Origin: Podospora pseudoanserina
Taxonomy: Eukaryota; Ascomycota; Sordariomycetes; Sordariales; Podosporaceae
DNA length: 64,000 nt
Direction: 5' to 3'
Assembly (NCBI RefSeq): GCF_035222485.1
Contig: NC_085920.1
Location: forward strand, 2,418,001-2,482,000
Below the pieces are notes generated by a model. That model saw nothing but the letters and a program-made list of their open reading frames with translations, did not search any database and had not been told where the DNA came from. The translations under genes were made by a program, and so were the position numbers. This document shows, in pieces, positions 31,873-44,300 of this stretch (position 1 is its first letter; every line of letters starts with the position of its first letter).

Positions 31873-34800
31873 ATGGACATCTTGTTTTCTGCTTATGGCT
31901 CTGGGCCACTCCCCAAGACAGCCTTGGAGGAGGTTGAGCGCCGGACTGAGGAATTGCTCAAGTCTGGCACGTTCAACCATCTGGAGAAAAAGTCCAAGGT
32001 ATGTGCGCCGCTATCCTGCCCCTTCCCGCTTGCTTGCCGTTCGGTGTTGTACCGTCCTGATTGCTGGGTGTTTCATGGCGCAGCATGTCTCTAACTTTGC
32101 ATTTGTATGACTACAGCTGGACCAGCTACAAGAAACCTACCCTCCCTCCGTGCCATATTCTGCTACCTCCCAAGGAAGCCTCCCATCTCTCCAACTCCCG
32201 CGCTTCGACTCACCGCCTACGGACCGCAGTACCCCGATGCTAAGCCCAGAGACCAAGGGTGTTACACTACAATCACTTTCTATCACTATCCCACGATCCC
32301 CCGAAAGCCACTCACCGTGCCCCGGCACTGGCGAGGAAGACAGTGGATCAGAAACACCGACGGCAAATCTTGTATCTCCGCACAAGCAGGTCAAGTTTCT
32401 GTCTCCGGGCAACGACGAGGAAGCCATGTCAGATCAGTCGTCAATCTGCCAATCTCCCAGCTGGGAGAACTATGGCCAGCGGAAGAGGGAGAAGAAGCTC
32501 GAAGCCGAACGCCGGAAAAAGGAAAAGCTGCTAGCGGAGAAGGAAGCGAAGGCGTCGAAGAAACGTACCACTGCAAGACTCAGCAAACTCCCGCCGTCCG
32601 CCAGTACGCTGAACACCGGGGCACGAACAACTGGCTTTATCAGTCCAGAGCGCTCCATGTCTGATCCGTCTCTGATCACACAGCATTCACTGCTGCATCT
32701 CCAAACGGTCCAACGACCTGAGGGCAGCGGAAAGGCGGCGTCTACCGATAATCTTCAACCAAGCAGGCGTCACTTCCTCGCCTCCAGCGATATTGTAAAC
32801 GGAGACAATGCTGTTCGGCCCAAGACGGCCACTCAAACCGCCATACACAATACTCCCGGCGATTCGCACTTGGAACTGCGGAGATCTATCTCGGAGGGGC
32901 CTCTTCCGAATGTCGCAGCCATTCCATCGTCACTTTCACTACATCAGGATGGCCGGGTTCCAAGAGATATGTGTCCGCCTTCAGCCTCTAGAACGCCAAT
33001 GCTAAGACATATGTCTCCGTCCGCCCATACGAGAAGCAACAGCCTACCTCAGACGGCGGCTTCGCAGCCCAGAGGCCGCGACGGGCATAAAATAAATCTG
33101 ACATCGGCAGGGCTGGCTGATGAGGAAGCGTTGGCGAACTCCAAGCCAGAACCTTCATCAAGGAGTAGCTCAAGTAACCCTAGACATTCGCGACGCTCTT
33201 CATTCACCCAAGACGCCAAAGCGGCAGCCATGAAACTCATTGGCAGAAGAGGCACATCTGCGACACGGAGCGACAACACGATAGACACCCAACCGTCAGG
33301 CATCGAGGCCGACTACTTTGGCAATGCAAACCATCCCCTCGCCTCAGGCTCAAGTCCCATAGAATCACATGAAACTGCGACCCGCATTCCTCCCTCTACA
33401 TCTCACAACACTGGAAGTTCTGGGGGCTTCTCGATGACCTCTGCTAGCCAGAGTAAAAGATCCCGAAGTCTCAAAGATGCGGCGAAGGCAGCACTGAGCA
33501 TTGGAAAAAGACCTCAACTTCAAACAAGCGCAACGACACACATAGCAGGCCCGCCATATTTCTCATTTCGAGACCGTAAGCAGTCAAAGGTGTCCATGTC
33601 TCAGGAAGTGGGCAGTCCGAGTGTTCAGGATGAGCCACCCACCCTGACATCAGTAGTAAGGCGTCAAGAACTAAAGCTTTATTTGAAGGTTCGGCATGCT
33701 AATGTGAAGCAGACCTCTGTATCTCAGCCCGGGGCACCTGGTTCTGTGGCCAGTAACGGAACTACAAGTCAAACAGGAAGCCGCGCTTCCGAAGGCTCGT
33801 CGACTTCAACTTGCTCCACCTTCGAAGACGGATCCTCTCTTGTATCGCAAACAATCACCCCGGACACATCCAGGCCTCAGTCTTCTGGGGGTGATTCTGC
33901 ATTGGAGAACATTTTGACTCCAAAAGATCCCAATTTCCAAGGGACCGACTACACACAGTCTGCAAGGTCGAGTAAATCGACTACGCCTCGTCCTGGGAAT
34001 CCAGAAAATTCTGGATTAAGTTCAGGTGGCGATGATGACTGGTGGAACAGAGAGGCCATGCCAGTCGATCAAGATAATGATGCACAGTCTTTCATGACGT
34101 CTCGCTCGACTTTTGATGACACGGATGAACCTTCGCCAAACTCGTCGAACAATACAGCTGAGTTACCACTCAGGAACAGGACTGAGGGCTTGGAGTCTCG
34201 ACTAGGCCTGGCAAGAAAACTACAATCGGCAGACGCATCTGGTTCACCAACCTACCCTACCCCGTTGCCGGGATCCTCTGTTGCACCTGCTATTGCGATA
34301 CCGCCTCGATCCATGAAACGGAATCTTTCCATTTCTGATTCAGGTCACACATCTCCGTACACTGAGAGAAACACAGAAACTGCCCCAGCTCACTATGGTC
34401 CCGTTGAAGATGTTGCCACCAGACCTTTGAAGCGTGAGGGCGCAAATCGAAAGCAAAAAAGGGAGTTGAGGACTCGGGAGTATGGGAGCAACAACCAGTC
34501 TGCCTGGCACGGAAACGAGCACTCTGCCGAACCACATCCTTTGTATTTGTCGACAGATTTACCCAGCCCACCTCTCCCCCCTAGATCAGGGACCCGAAAA
34601 AGCAAGCCTGTTATGGCTGCTGAGTTTCAAATACCCTCGAGCCCTTACTCAGAGGACTTCCCCGGGGACGATAGTGTTTTTGGTCCCAGCTCTCATGTGG
34701 AGCCATCACCTCACCCAAGCACCAGGTTTACACATCATAGCGCCGCCAGACCATCATCACAACCTCGAACACACTCTGCTCCAATTCTGTCTCCTGCGCC

Positions 34801-35275
34801 TATCTCAGCGCTGAGACCGCATACTCCATCGCCGCTTACTTCCCCGGGCGCACAAAATTCAGGTGGTGCTTCTAAACCTGGACCGGTATCTATCCTGAAG
34901 CCACCAAAGCACTCAGAGATATCATTGTCTGCACCGACATCGCCAGGCCAGCCTCCCACCCTGTCCGCACTGCCGAGACACATGCAACTGAAGCCCGGCA
35001 CCTCCAGTCGCACGCCGAGTACCGTCACAGAGTCACGGATGGCTCCCATAGCCAAAATGTTTGTCGAGTGCTGCAGCTGCAAGTTTTACCACGACATGCC
35101 ATCCAAAATCTACGAATGCATGGCGAAACCGGACGCGGTGGTCGAGGACAGAAACCTGGGGATATCGGGAGCGATTACCACCGCAGTGAAATGCCCATGG
35201 TGCCAACATAGTATGAGCACCGGTTGCTGCGCGGGTTATGCTGCTGTTGTCTACCTCAAGGAGAAGTTGCACTAG
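31873..35275 (+). CDS. Large disordered protein with Cys-rich C-terminal motif
   Basis: Two exons, 31873-31998 and 32117-35275, phase 0, 1094 residues. The first 50 residues form a folded-looking start (TALEEVERRTEELLKSGTFNHLEKKSKLDQLQ). The next 980 residues are Ser/Pro/Thr/Arg-rich and probably unstructured, with a charged coiled stretch (KKLEAERRKKEKLLAEKEAK) near residue 160. The last 80 residues contain FVECCSCKFYHDMP, then CPWCQHSMSTGCC, a pattern that could bind zinc. I know similar architecture from other filamentous ascomycetes but no established function. Numerous Ser/Arg-Ser sites suggest phosphorylation. Confidence 0.85.
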
Positions 35276-36392
35276 AGGGTTAGTCGGTATGTTTTGCATT
35301 TTTTGAGAGCGCCATAAGGGGCACATAAAATGGATTTCCTTGCTTGCGAGCTTGAGTTTACTGTAGCATGTTTTTTCCAGTATTGTCCGCATAAGATGGC
35401 GAAGAAAATGGAGGGAAAAGCCTGTCGTTTTCGCGATTCCATGTCTTACCTAGGTAGCTCATGAATAAAGTGTGTTCTCTGTTACGATACTTTCCGGCTG
35501 TATCTAGTATTTATGTGTATCATTTCAGCGCCAATGTATTTATTGTTTTCAATTGGCGCACACTCTGTCTTCGGATGCCGGCAAACATCTTCAATATCGA
35601 ACAACTACCGCGACGCGTGGCTTTCTGATGATTCAAAATCATAATATCTGCGTGTAATAAACACCAGAGCAGCTTTCCCGGCGGGGGATCAACAGGGTGC
35701 GGGATTATGCCATCTCGTTACTCATCCATGTTGTTTAGACTTACATGAACGGTCCGGCAGTTGATGTCACCTATCAGATACATCTTATCGGTGATTAAGC
35801 CTAGACCCTTGGCAGCAGATAAGATAAGATCTCAATGACATCACGGAGCAGTTGCAAGGTGGAGGTCTCGGCTTTAAGGTTTCCTCTCGGCAAAAAGCGG
35901 GTCTTTGGTGACCCACAGTTTTTCCCGCCAGCCGCAAGGGACAGACTCCGTTGTCGGTTCGGCTGGTCGAGAATCTTCCGTGTGAGTGAGTGTTTGCCGT
36001 CAATGACGCCGAAAGGAAGAGGACCAATTTTTCTGCGTCGTTTTTGCCCCTTCGGATACCAATTGAGGAGAAGACCTCCGGTTCGGATTTTTAATTTTTG
36101 CTTGTCATTGCGCCCTGCAGATACCTCTTTATTTTTGAGACGGGAAAAAAAATATAAACGTCAATTTTACACATCCATTTTCCCTGCGCAAAGAATCCCC
36201 GATATCCGTCACACCCGCGCGCAGCACCATAGCTGCAGGACAAAGAGGTGTCCCGTTGTAACGGTTCCTGCTCCACACTTGCGTAGGTGTGGACTGGATA
36301 GGATCGCGAGGGGGAGGAACACATCTCCGGCAGTCCGCCCTGAGAGAGGGATTCTAGACGTTGCCGGCGACAGGCATCACACAGACAGACAT
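35276..36392. promoter_or_regulatory. Intergenic, leader of the MTM1-like gene
   Basis: 1.1 kb. The reading frame of MTM1 exon 1 stays open upstream to an ATG at 35835, but the encoded Arg/Pro-rich sequence has no carrier features and is treated as leader. Confidence 0.5.
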
Positions 36393-37827
36393 ATGGGGAT
36401 GCTTTCTAGCGAGGCGCAAACTCCCGACTTCCGACAGAACCACAATAGGATGGCCGGCCATGCCTCGCCATCGGTCGTAGTTGGTACTTCAACTGATCCG
36501 GTCGAGATCACGACCGTACAGAAGATGCTCTCGGCCACATCGGGTAGCTTGATCACTGGTTTGTTAGGTATGTCTCCTCACCCATACACTTGTGATGAGC
36601 GCCACTGATGCTGATACTTCAACAGTAACACCTCTCGATGTAGTGCGAGTACGATGGCAAGCTCAAGGCCTTTCTAAGCCGCCACCACAACCCCTAACCG
36701 CCGACTTTTCCAAGCTCTCACTCTCGAGCCCCACGCCCTTTCGACCATCCAGCCTAGGCGTGACAGCCTGCTGCCGCGAAGTCTTCTTCGCAAACAATAA
36801 CTCCGAAATCTGCGTCGTCGGACCTCGGGTTCACGGAGCCGGTGCCACAGTAATCGACTGCGCCGTCGAGCACACCCAGCAACGAACCTTTAACTCCACC
36901 TTTGACGGTCTCCGCAAGATCGCTCGCAATGAAGGTATCACCACCTTATGGCGCGGTCTCTCCCCGACCCTCGTTATGGCCGTCCCTGCCAATATCATCT
37001 ATCTAACCGGCTACGACTGGCTCCGTCTTAACCCCGCCTCCCCAATACAGCGCACCAGCGTCCGCGATGACATGGCCCCCTTGGTAGCAGGAATTACAGC
37101 ACGCATGGTTGCGGCCGCCGTCGTTTCCCCCATCGAGCTGTTTCGCACTCGGATGCAAGCCGCGCAAGGCGGTAGTTCCTCTGAGCACCTTGCCGAAACC
37201 CTCCGCGGAGTCAAGGATATGGTCAACACCCACGGGTACCGCTCTCTCTGGCGCGGGTTGACACTCACGCTGTGGCGGGATGTCCCCTTCTCGGGTATGT
37301 ACTGGTGGGGATACGAAACCATTCGCGGGAAACTCACCGATGCCCGTGAGCGCGGGAGGTCGACAACTCTGGAAATGGACCTCGATCGTGACGCGCAGAG
37401 AAGCTCCAAGGCTCGCGCGAGGAGAAGAAGCCAAAGCAGGGAGAACCACGCGGATACTTTCACGGATAGTTTTGTTGCCGGCGCCGCCTCGGGTGCGTTT
37501 GCATCAGTGGCGACGATGCCTTTTGATGTAGGCAAGACAAGAACACAAGTATTCAGGGACTCGGGGACATTAGCCAAGTCGGCGGTGGGCAATGCGGCAG
37601 TGGCACCAGAAGAACAATCGATGGGGAGACTGCTGTGGCACATCTTCCGGACGGAGGGGATGGGAGGGTTGTTTAAGGGTTGTGTACCGCGCACGCTGAA
37701 GGTGGCGCCGGCATGTGCGGTCATGATCAGCAGTTATGAGGTGGGTAAGAGGGTGTTTAGGGGGGTGAATGAGAGAAGGATGTTGAAGGAGGTTGGCGGT
37801 GGGGAGGAACCAGCTGCTGCTGCTTGA
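36393..37827 (+). CDS. MTM1: Mitochondrial carrier, MTM1/SLC25A39-40 type
   Basis: Two exons, 36393-36567 and 36626-37827, phase 1, 458 residues. It has three carrier repeats with signatures TPLDVVRVRWQAQ, SPIELFRTRMQA and MPFDVGKTRTQV. The phrases TTVQKMLSATSGSLITGLL, TLWRGLSPTLVMAVPANIIY and LFKGCVPRTLKVAPACAVMIS are typical of Mtm1 and human SLC25A39/40. SLC25A39 and SLC25A40 are linked to mitochondrial glutathione import, and yeast Mtm1 to manganese activation of Sod2. A loop of about 85 residues after the first signature, with two Cys, is family-typical. Start at 36393 is preferred; a second in-frame Met lies 19 codons on. Confidence 0.93.
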
Positions 37828-39595
37828 ACCACCCGCTTGAGCGGCTCCGACTACTCATCCATTACTTCTTCTTTGTAATATGAGCTGGGTGTGTGAACTC
37901 TCCACTTTTTTTCCCTGTTTCTATTAGCATCACTATTTTTCTTGTTGGTTTCATGGGGTTTCTTCAAGGATACTGGAATGATGGTTAGGTGGGCCGGAAG
38001 GAAGGGGGGGTTAAACAAGCATGTTTGGCGTTTTTTTGCATTTTTAGAAAGAATCGAAGATATATGGTGGGTTAGATTGAGGGGAGAGTACACTAGGGAG
38101 GGGGAAGGGTGAGTAAAATGAGAAGTACCCCAAGGATGTTGCTCTATGACATGCTGGGTGGGTAGAGACAGCGAGATAATGTATATCATTTGTAACAATA
38201 TAAAAGTGTGCATATATTATCATTTTCTGGCTTCAGGTATTTCTTTCTTCTTGCATGGAGCCTGGACATAGTAGACTGGGAACCTAATTATCGTGCGGTT
38301 GTTGTAGCGTTTTTATTTGATGCTCTTAAACCGACCGAAGGTAGGCGTATTCTATCCTACTAGATTACATGTGTCAGCCACGTCAAAGCTGCCAAAGTTA
38401 GCAACAGGTGTTTAAGGGATGATCTTGGCCTAGGTGAAGAGGAGTGAGCAAACATTTAAATGTCTCTCGATTCTCTACCATACTTACCTAAACCACCTGG
38501 TAGAAAAACTTCCCTTCAACGCTTGCCAGAAGACTCATCACATGAGCGAGTTATCATCGCAAGTAACACCTCAGCCAAGCCATTGGCTCATCGCCAACAT
38601 ATTGTATTCAATAGGCTTTCACATCACCCCTCTACTAGACGTAATGATCTCCACCGACCAACGTCAAAACCCACATAAAAGCACATCGAATCCCCTGACA
38701 CACAGACAGAAATTAACCGTTAAACGTATTCAGAGGGGAGTCGAATTTTTTTTTTTTGGTTGTTCATCAAGAAAATTAAAGAGGTAAAAAGAAAGTAGTC
38801 GAAGAGAAATAGAACAAAACAACGCGCTCGATAGCCAGCAAGTTATTCCCTGTGTTGCACGCGCGCGCACACGCACACACAGACTAACAACACATGCCGA
38901 AAACACGCCCACAAAAACCCACGACACACATCATTACCATCTCCGCCAAAGCCAAACCCAAGCCTCAAAAGTCGCCTGCTCCCAGGCATCAGCGGCTGTC
39001 CAGCCAGCAAAAACAAAGCACCCTCCATTTTCCCAAATTGCCCCCTGAACTGCCTCTGGTTCCTTCTATGGCACCCCTTGTGCCCAGCAGCGGTAATGTG
39101 TCCCTCGCCTGACCTCGTTGGTTGTGTCGTTGCTTATCGATGAAAAAGACAAGCCAAAGCAAAACGCGCCACATTGTGGAAACGTTGGCGGTTGTGAGAA
39201 TAAGGGTCTCGTTGACCAAGTGTGAGGTGTTCGTCCATCTGTGACGCCCCCTGCTGTGTCTCTATATCGAGATACGTTCCAGAATCCCAACATATTGACC
39301 AGCCCTCGTTGTCGTTGATTGCCGCCAGATGACCGTATCTGTTACTCGCTTGACTATCGCCATCCTCATAGTTGCTGTTGCCCTAGCTATCGCATCACTC
39401 TCCTCGTCGAGTGCTCATATTTTCTGCTTCGGTGCCTCGATGCCCCGCTATGCTTGTTGCGAAAAGATCCGCGAATCGACCATGTGCATGTGATCTGTAT
39501 TATGCGAGAGCGTATCGGTTCTCCTGTGATGAGCAAAATAGCTCCATTAATTGTTGGTTATACATGTGCCATGTTCACGCAATCTCCTTGACGCC
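37828..39595. other. 1.8 kb intergenic with a CA/CG tract
   Basis: No gene is supported. An alternating purine-pyrimidine tract (GCACGCGCGCGCACACGCAC) lies at about 38857-38880, and a ten-T run near 38749. The region separates two convergent 3' ends. Confidence 0.5.
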
Positions 39596-41306
39596 TCAGA
39601 CGCTCTGAGGATACACACTCGCAGGCTGCAAGGTTTGTTAGCTTTGCTCCAATCAAGCACTTGAAGGACAGGTATATATACCGGGCTGTTAAGGATTTGG
39701 TTGCGCTTGTTCCGCCCCTTCTTAATATGATTCTTGAGTGCATTAGAGTCAAGAGGTTTGAGGAGCTCAAAGCTGCAAAGAAGTTCGGTTGATACCGACA
39801 TAACGGCACCCCAGTTGTCAAATTCGCCACAGTACTAGAAGAGTATCAGTTAGTATTAGTATATAAACCAAAAAGTTGTCGAGCTAAAAAACAACTCACG
39901 TTGGGAGCGCTGAAGACTGTGACGAGAACACGATCCGTAAAGAATTCGTAGCCGTCTTCAACAACCATGTGGGCGCGACAAACAAGATCAAAGTCATTGG
40001 CGGCCAAAAAGTCAACGATGACCTTTTTCCCGAAGCAGTAACTGACACCGCGTTCGTTTGACTCCCAGTCTGACTCCATGTCTGCCGGATCAGACCACAA
40101 AAGGTCGTTGAGCAAGCCGTAGTCAGGGACATCGGTAGGCCTAGCAATGTTCCTGATATCGTCCATGTGGCTGAGAGCCGGCGAAAGTCCTCCGTGGACA
40201 CAGAAGATCTTGGCAGCGACGATAGCCGCAATGGGAAGCGTGTTGAACGTGTCGACGAATGTCTTCCAAATCTTCACGTTGCATCTCCGTTTGCACTCAT
40301 CGTAGAACCCGTATACGCGCGTGACATTGGCGCATTCGTGATTTCCACGCAGCAAGAAGAAGTTCTCGGGATACTTGAGCTTGTAGCAGAGCAAAAGCAG
40401 GATGGTCTCCAGAGACTGCTTGCCACGATCCACGTAGTCGCCCAAGAACAGGTAGTTGGAGTTTGGGGGAAACCCGCACATCTCGAACATCCGAATCAGG
40501 TCGGTATACTGGCCGTGCACGTCTCCTACTATCTTGACGGGCGCGTCCAGCTCGAGAAGGGCGGGCTGGGAAAGGAAAACTTCCCGAGCCCGATGGCAGA
40601 TCGCCGTGATTTCGGCATTCTTAAGACACACTCCTTTTGTGACTTTGCCGGCGTAGGCGGCATCGAGAAGGCGCTTGATGAAATCATCCAGGTCAATATC
40701 CTTGATCTCACTCATGGTGACTCCAGCATCTTCCTTTCCAGACTCATTGGGTGAGTTGTTAACCAAATTGACAGCGTCATCGCGCTTCACCAGGATGGAC
40801 TGGCCCGCCGGTTGTGCAGGAAGGGCTGAACTGCCGGCACCCGAGGGCGGTTGGTCCGAAACGTGGTCCACCTCCCCGCTGGCCTGCGCAGCCGAGACAT
40901 CGTGGTATCCCGCCTTCATGGACGCGGATTGTATCGGCGAGGGCGGCGGAAGGTCATCAGCCACGGGAGAAGTCGGCACGGCAGTATCGACCGATGACGG
41001 TGAGCTGGGGGACGGAATAGAATCGGCACGTGAGACGCGTGACTGGGACGATCTTGCGCTCCTGCCACCTGTAACATCCGCCTTTTCGTTCGCATCACCG
41101 TTCACAATGAGTGCCGAGCTCCTAGGACTGTCTGTCCTGTTGGACCCTGGGATCTTGGAGCGCAGGGAGCGAAAAGACCTAGATGACTCTCTGGTGTCGG
41201 ACCTGCTGAACGAAGGATACGACTGGAAGCCCTCGGGGCCGGTCCGGTCGCCATTAGCGGCACCCTTGGCCGACGATCCGGACTCCTTGGAGGATTGGTT
41301 GCCCAT
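39596..41306 (-). CDS. PPZ1: Serine/threonine protein phosphatase PP-Z
   Basis: Three exons: 41306-39900, 39834-39682 and 39625-39596, all phase 0, 529 residues. The start MGNQSSKES carries a myristoylation site, followed by about 190 Ser-rich disordered residues, as in yeast Ppz1/Ppz2 and Neurospora pzl-1. The PP1-type catalytic domain holds [36 protein letters not shown] and the C-terminal YCGEFDN. PPZ enzymes control K+ and Na+ transport, cell integrity and salt tolerance. The last exon is only nine codons (PASVYPQSV); it is supported by branch GCTAAC and acceptor CTTGCAG, although its donor GTATAT is weak. Without that splice the frame would run on for 37 more codons. Confidence 0.95.
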
Positions 41307-44300
41307 GATTTCTCAATGTCAGAGAATTATAGCTCTTGAGATAGGGCCTGGACGGCGTGCACACGCGCGTGGTTCCGGGCAGGTCGCTCTTTGGCCAAGA
41401 CCTACACAGCCTACCGCTGGCACCCGTCTAGAAGCGATTTGTAATTCTTGTTGTGCCCCTTGGTTCTAGGGAGGGTGGTAGAGTCTGTCGAGACAGGAAA
41501 GCAGTTGGGTGGCGGTGGTTGACCGACGTCCCGATGAGCTCTCCGTTTTCAACGATACCAAGGGAAGACAGTGGAAAGGTGTTGGTAAGAGCGGGGACGG
41601 TGGTCGAGGCACGGCGGAGACTCCGGTCAGTCAGCGGTGTCGGATCTATCGGGGTCGGACAAAGGCCGACGGATAACGGATGACGGATGGTCCGGTCGGT
41701 AGCACGTCGAATCCGGGGTGAGTGGAGGTGAAAATGGTCTTTCGAGGTATTGCTATGATGTCAGCCTTGTCCGCGCAGCACACGACCAGCAGCAGCAGCG
41801 ATAATATTCCCAAGAAGAGACGCGAGCCAATTCTTGGGTGAGCTGGATGAAGGGAAAAAAAAGGAATTGTGGGGATATAGACGGGGGAAGGTTTAAGTTC
41901 TCGTTTGTGGAAAAAATGAAAGAACCTACGGCCGATAAGAGGGCAACCGAGACGGAGCGACCAGGAAAAAACTAGGCCGCCAAGGATGGGAGGTGTGAGA
42001 ACGGGGCCAGGCACAGTCCAACCGACTAGGGACTTGGATATTTCGCTTCAAGGAGAAGGGCGGGCTTGCTAGTGAAGAGAGCGGGCGGTAGAGTGGTTTA
42101 GTGTGACGTGCTCGTAGGTTAAAAGGATGTGCTGCTCTGGCACGATAGACCGATGTTGCCGGTGGAGCGAGGCTTGCCACTGCTGCGTCGATGGGTTGAT
42201 GGGCTTGCCACGGGGGTCAGTACACATCACACGCTCACTCGGTAGGGATGAGAGAGCGCAAAAGGCGTTTGGCGGAGCGAACCGTGTGCGTAAGTAGGAG
42301 AAGGTTTTCACGGGAACAGATGAAGTGGGCGGCGGGAATGGGGGAAGGCTGCTTGATTGATGACGATGCGGCTGTCGAGTGAAAGATTGGCGCTTTGACA
42401 CGGTGGTCTGCCGCAGAGTCAATTGGGCGTCTGGGTCGCTCCGACCTCCAGGTTGCTGGATCCAAACACGACTGACTTGGGCCCTAGGCAGGGGATGGGA
42501 AAGAGCAGTACAACAGGATCACGAATGGCAATTGCAGGTCAAACGTCGTGCGAAGATGTCGGAAAGCTTCTGTACTGTGCTGAAGGTGCTCAGAAGGCAG
42601 TGGGCGAGGCACCGCGAACAGGCACGTGCCTTTCTCAGTGTGGGGCACACATCAAGGCAACCTTTGGCTATCAGGTTCTGGACACAAGATGCTGCCCCGC
42701 ACTGGTGCATCTCTGACAATGCTGCTTCCAGTTTCCATCCCTACCATCCGCGTACAACTTGATATCAGACACACCAAAACGGCTTCCTTACGTATCGATA
42801 TCCTGCCGCCCAGCCAGCAAAGCTGTCGCAATCAAGAATGCCAGAAAGACAAGACCTGCATCCAAGACTGAGGGGGGCTCGGCATCTGGGCATCCAGGGG
42901 AACAGCCCCCTATTTCTCTTAGCTACCAGCTTTTTCTTGGGTATCACCTGTCCCTCCATCAGGAGAGACACAGCCCGACACCGTCTCACCCCATTGTTTC
43001 TGCCAAGAAGGTTGGAAGAACTCTAAACATCTTCTATGTCACAATACGTGCAGTGTGGGGGATAGACGGGGGGCACACCCTCACCTCGAGATGGACGGGC
43101 GATGATCTTGAGCAAGGCACGGGCGGGACGACGCTCAGCGGATGCTGTGCGATGCAACTCCTTCCGCTTGATGAGACCTCGAGATGTGTGCCCAATTGCG
43201 GGCCTCTGTGGGCCGGGGTTGATATCTTTGGATCCGCCAGTCAGGAACTGGTTTCAGCTTGCTTTCCCAGCCCATTGCATCTGTTCAACCACCTGACCGT
43301 GTTTTTCCCCATGGCTGTCCTGTTGTTGGGAAGCGGTGTACTGCAGCTGGCGCACATATCTGTCACTCGACAAGACAGAGTTTTTATGGGCACAGGCCAT
43401 GATTCGGCCACTGTCCCCCATCTTGAGATGCATGGCCTTCTGACCCTAGATTCCCGTCAAGCTGCCGCTGGTGGATGCGATGCGTGGGGGAGAGACATGC
43501 CTCTGCATTCCGGGGAAGACTTGATGTGAAAGTGACCAGCGCATTGGCAATGTTGAAGAAGCCGTCATCGTGGCAGTAAGCATTTCGTTCTCGGGGACCT
43601 CAGTGAGGCAAAACGAGCATCTCTGCCTGCTGGGCATGAATGCTTGAAGAGGTTCTGACAGTTTGTGCCAGAGAATGAACATCACCTGGTCAGTAGGTGG
43701 TGAAAGACAAAACTCGGTATGCCAAGTTGTCAACGGCCGGACCCGATCCGGACCCGGGATTTTCGATGTCACCATCGAAACAGCCGGCCGGTCTTGGTCC
43801 CACCCTGCCCGACCGGCTTGTCCTCCGATCTGAACTCTGCTGCCACCAAACTCACCGCTCGCCTGCTTGGTTTGTCATCTCTTGGCACTCGGTCGTCATC
43901 GGGCCAGACCCGAAAAACTAGCCCATGCCTCCCCGTTGTCTGTTCCGTCAGGGTGGGAACGACTCCGTACTTGTTCCAAATTTAGCTTGCTGCCCAGCCA
44001 CCAGCCACCACCGTTTTCGCACGTTTTCGGCAGTGTTGCGCATCCCACTTCGGTCACCAGCCACCAAGATATCGTCAACACCACAGGTCCATACACTATT
44101 CGTACAGCCCAGTGTGGCAATGTACTCAGGAGAGAGTGCAATCCGGTGACTGTTTTGGAGATCATGGGTATGAAAACTCGAGATGGAGCGTTGTCTGAAT
44201 CGTCCATCATCACGAGGCTGGGAGCGGATCAGCTTTTATCCCATGGTTGAGGCTGAACTGGGTGCTTGCAAGTTTAGAGTTTTCTGCTAACAACTATATC

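Noticed and set aside
42759-43529. 256-codon plus-strand ORF as a gene
   Set aside because: No domain, no membrane or signal features, no adjacent exons; it lies in a region where several frames are open by chance.
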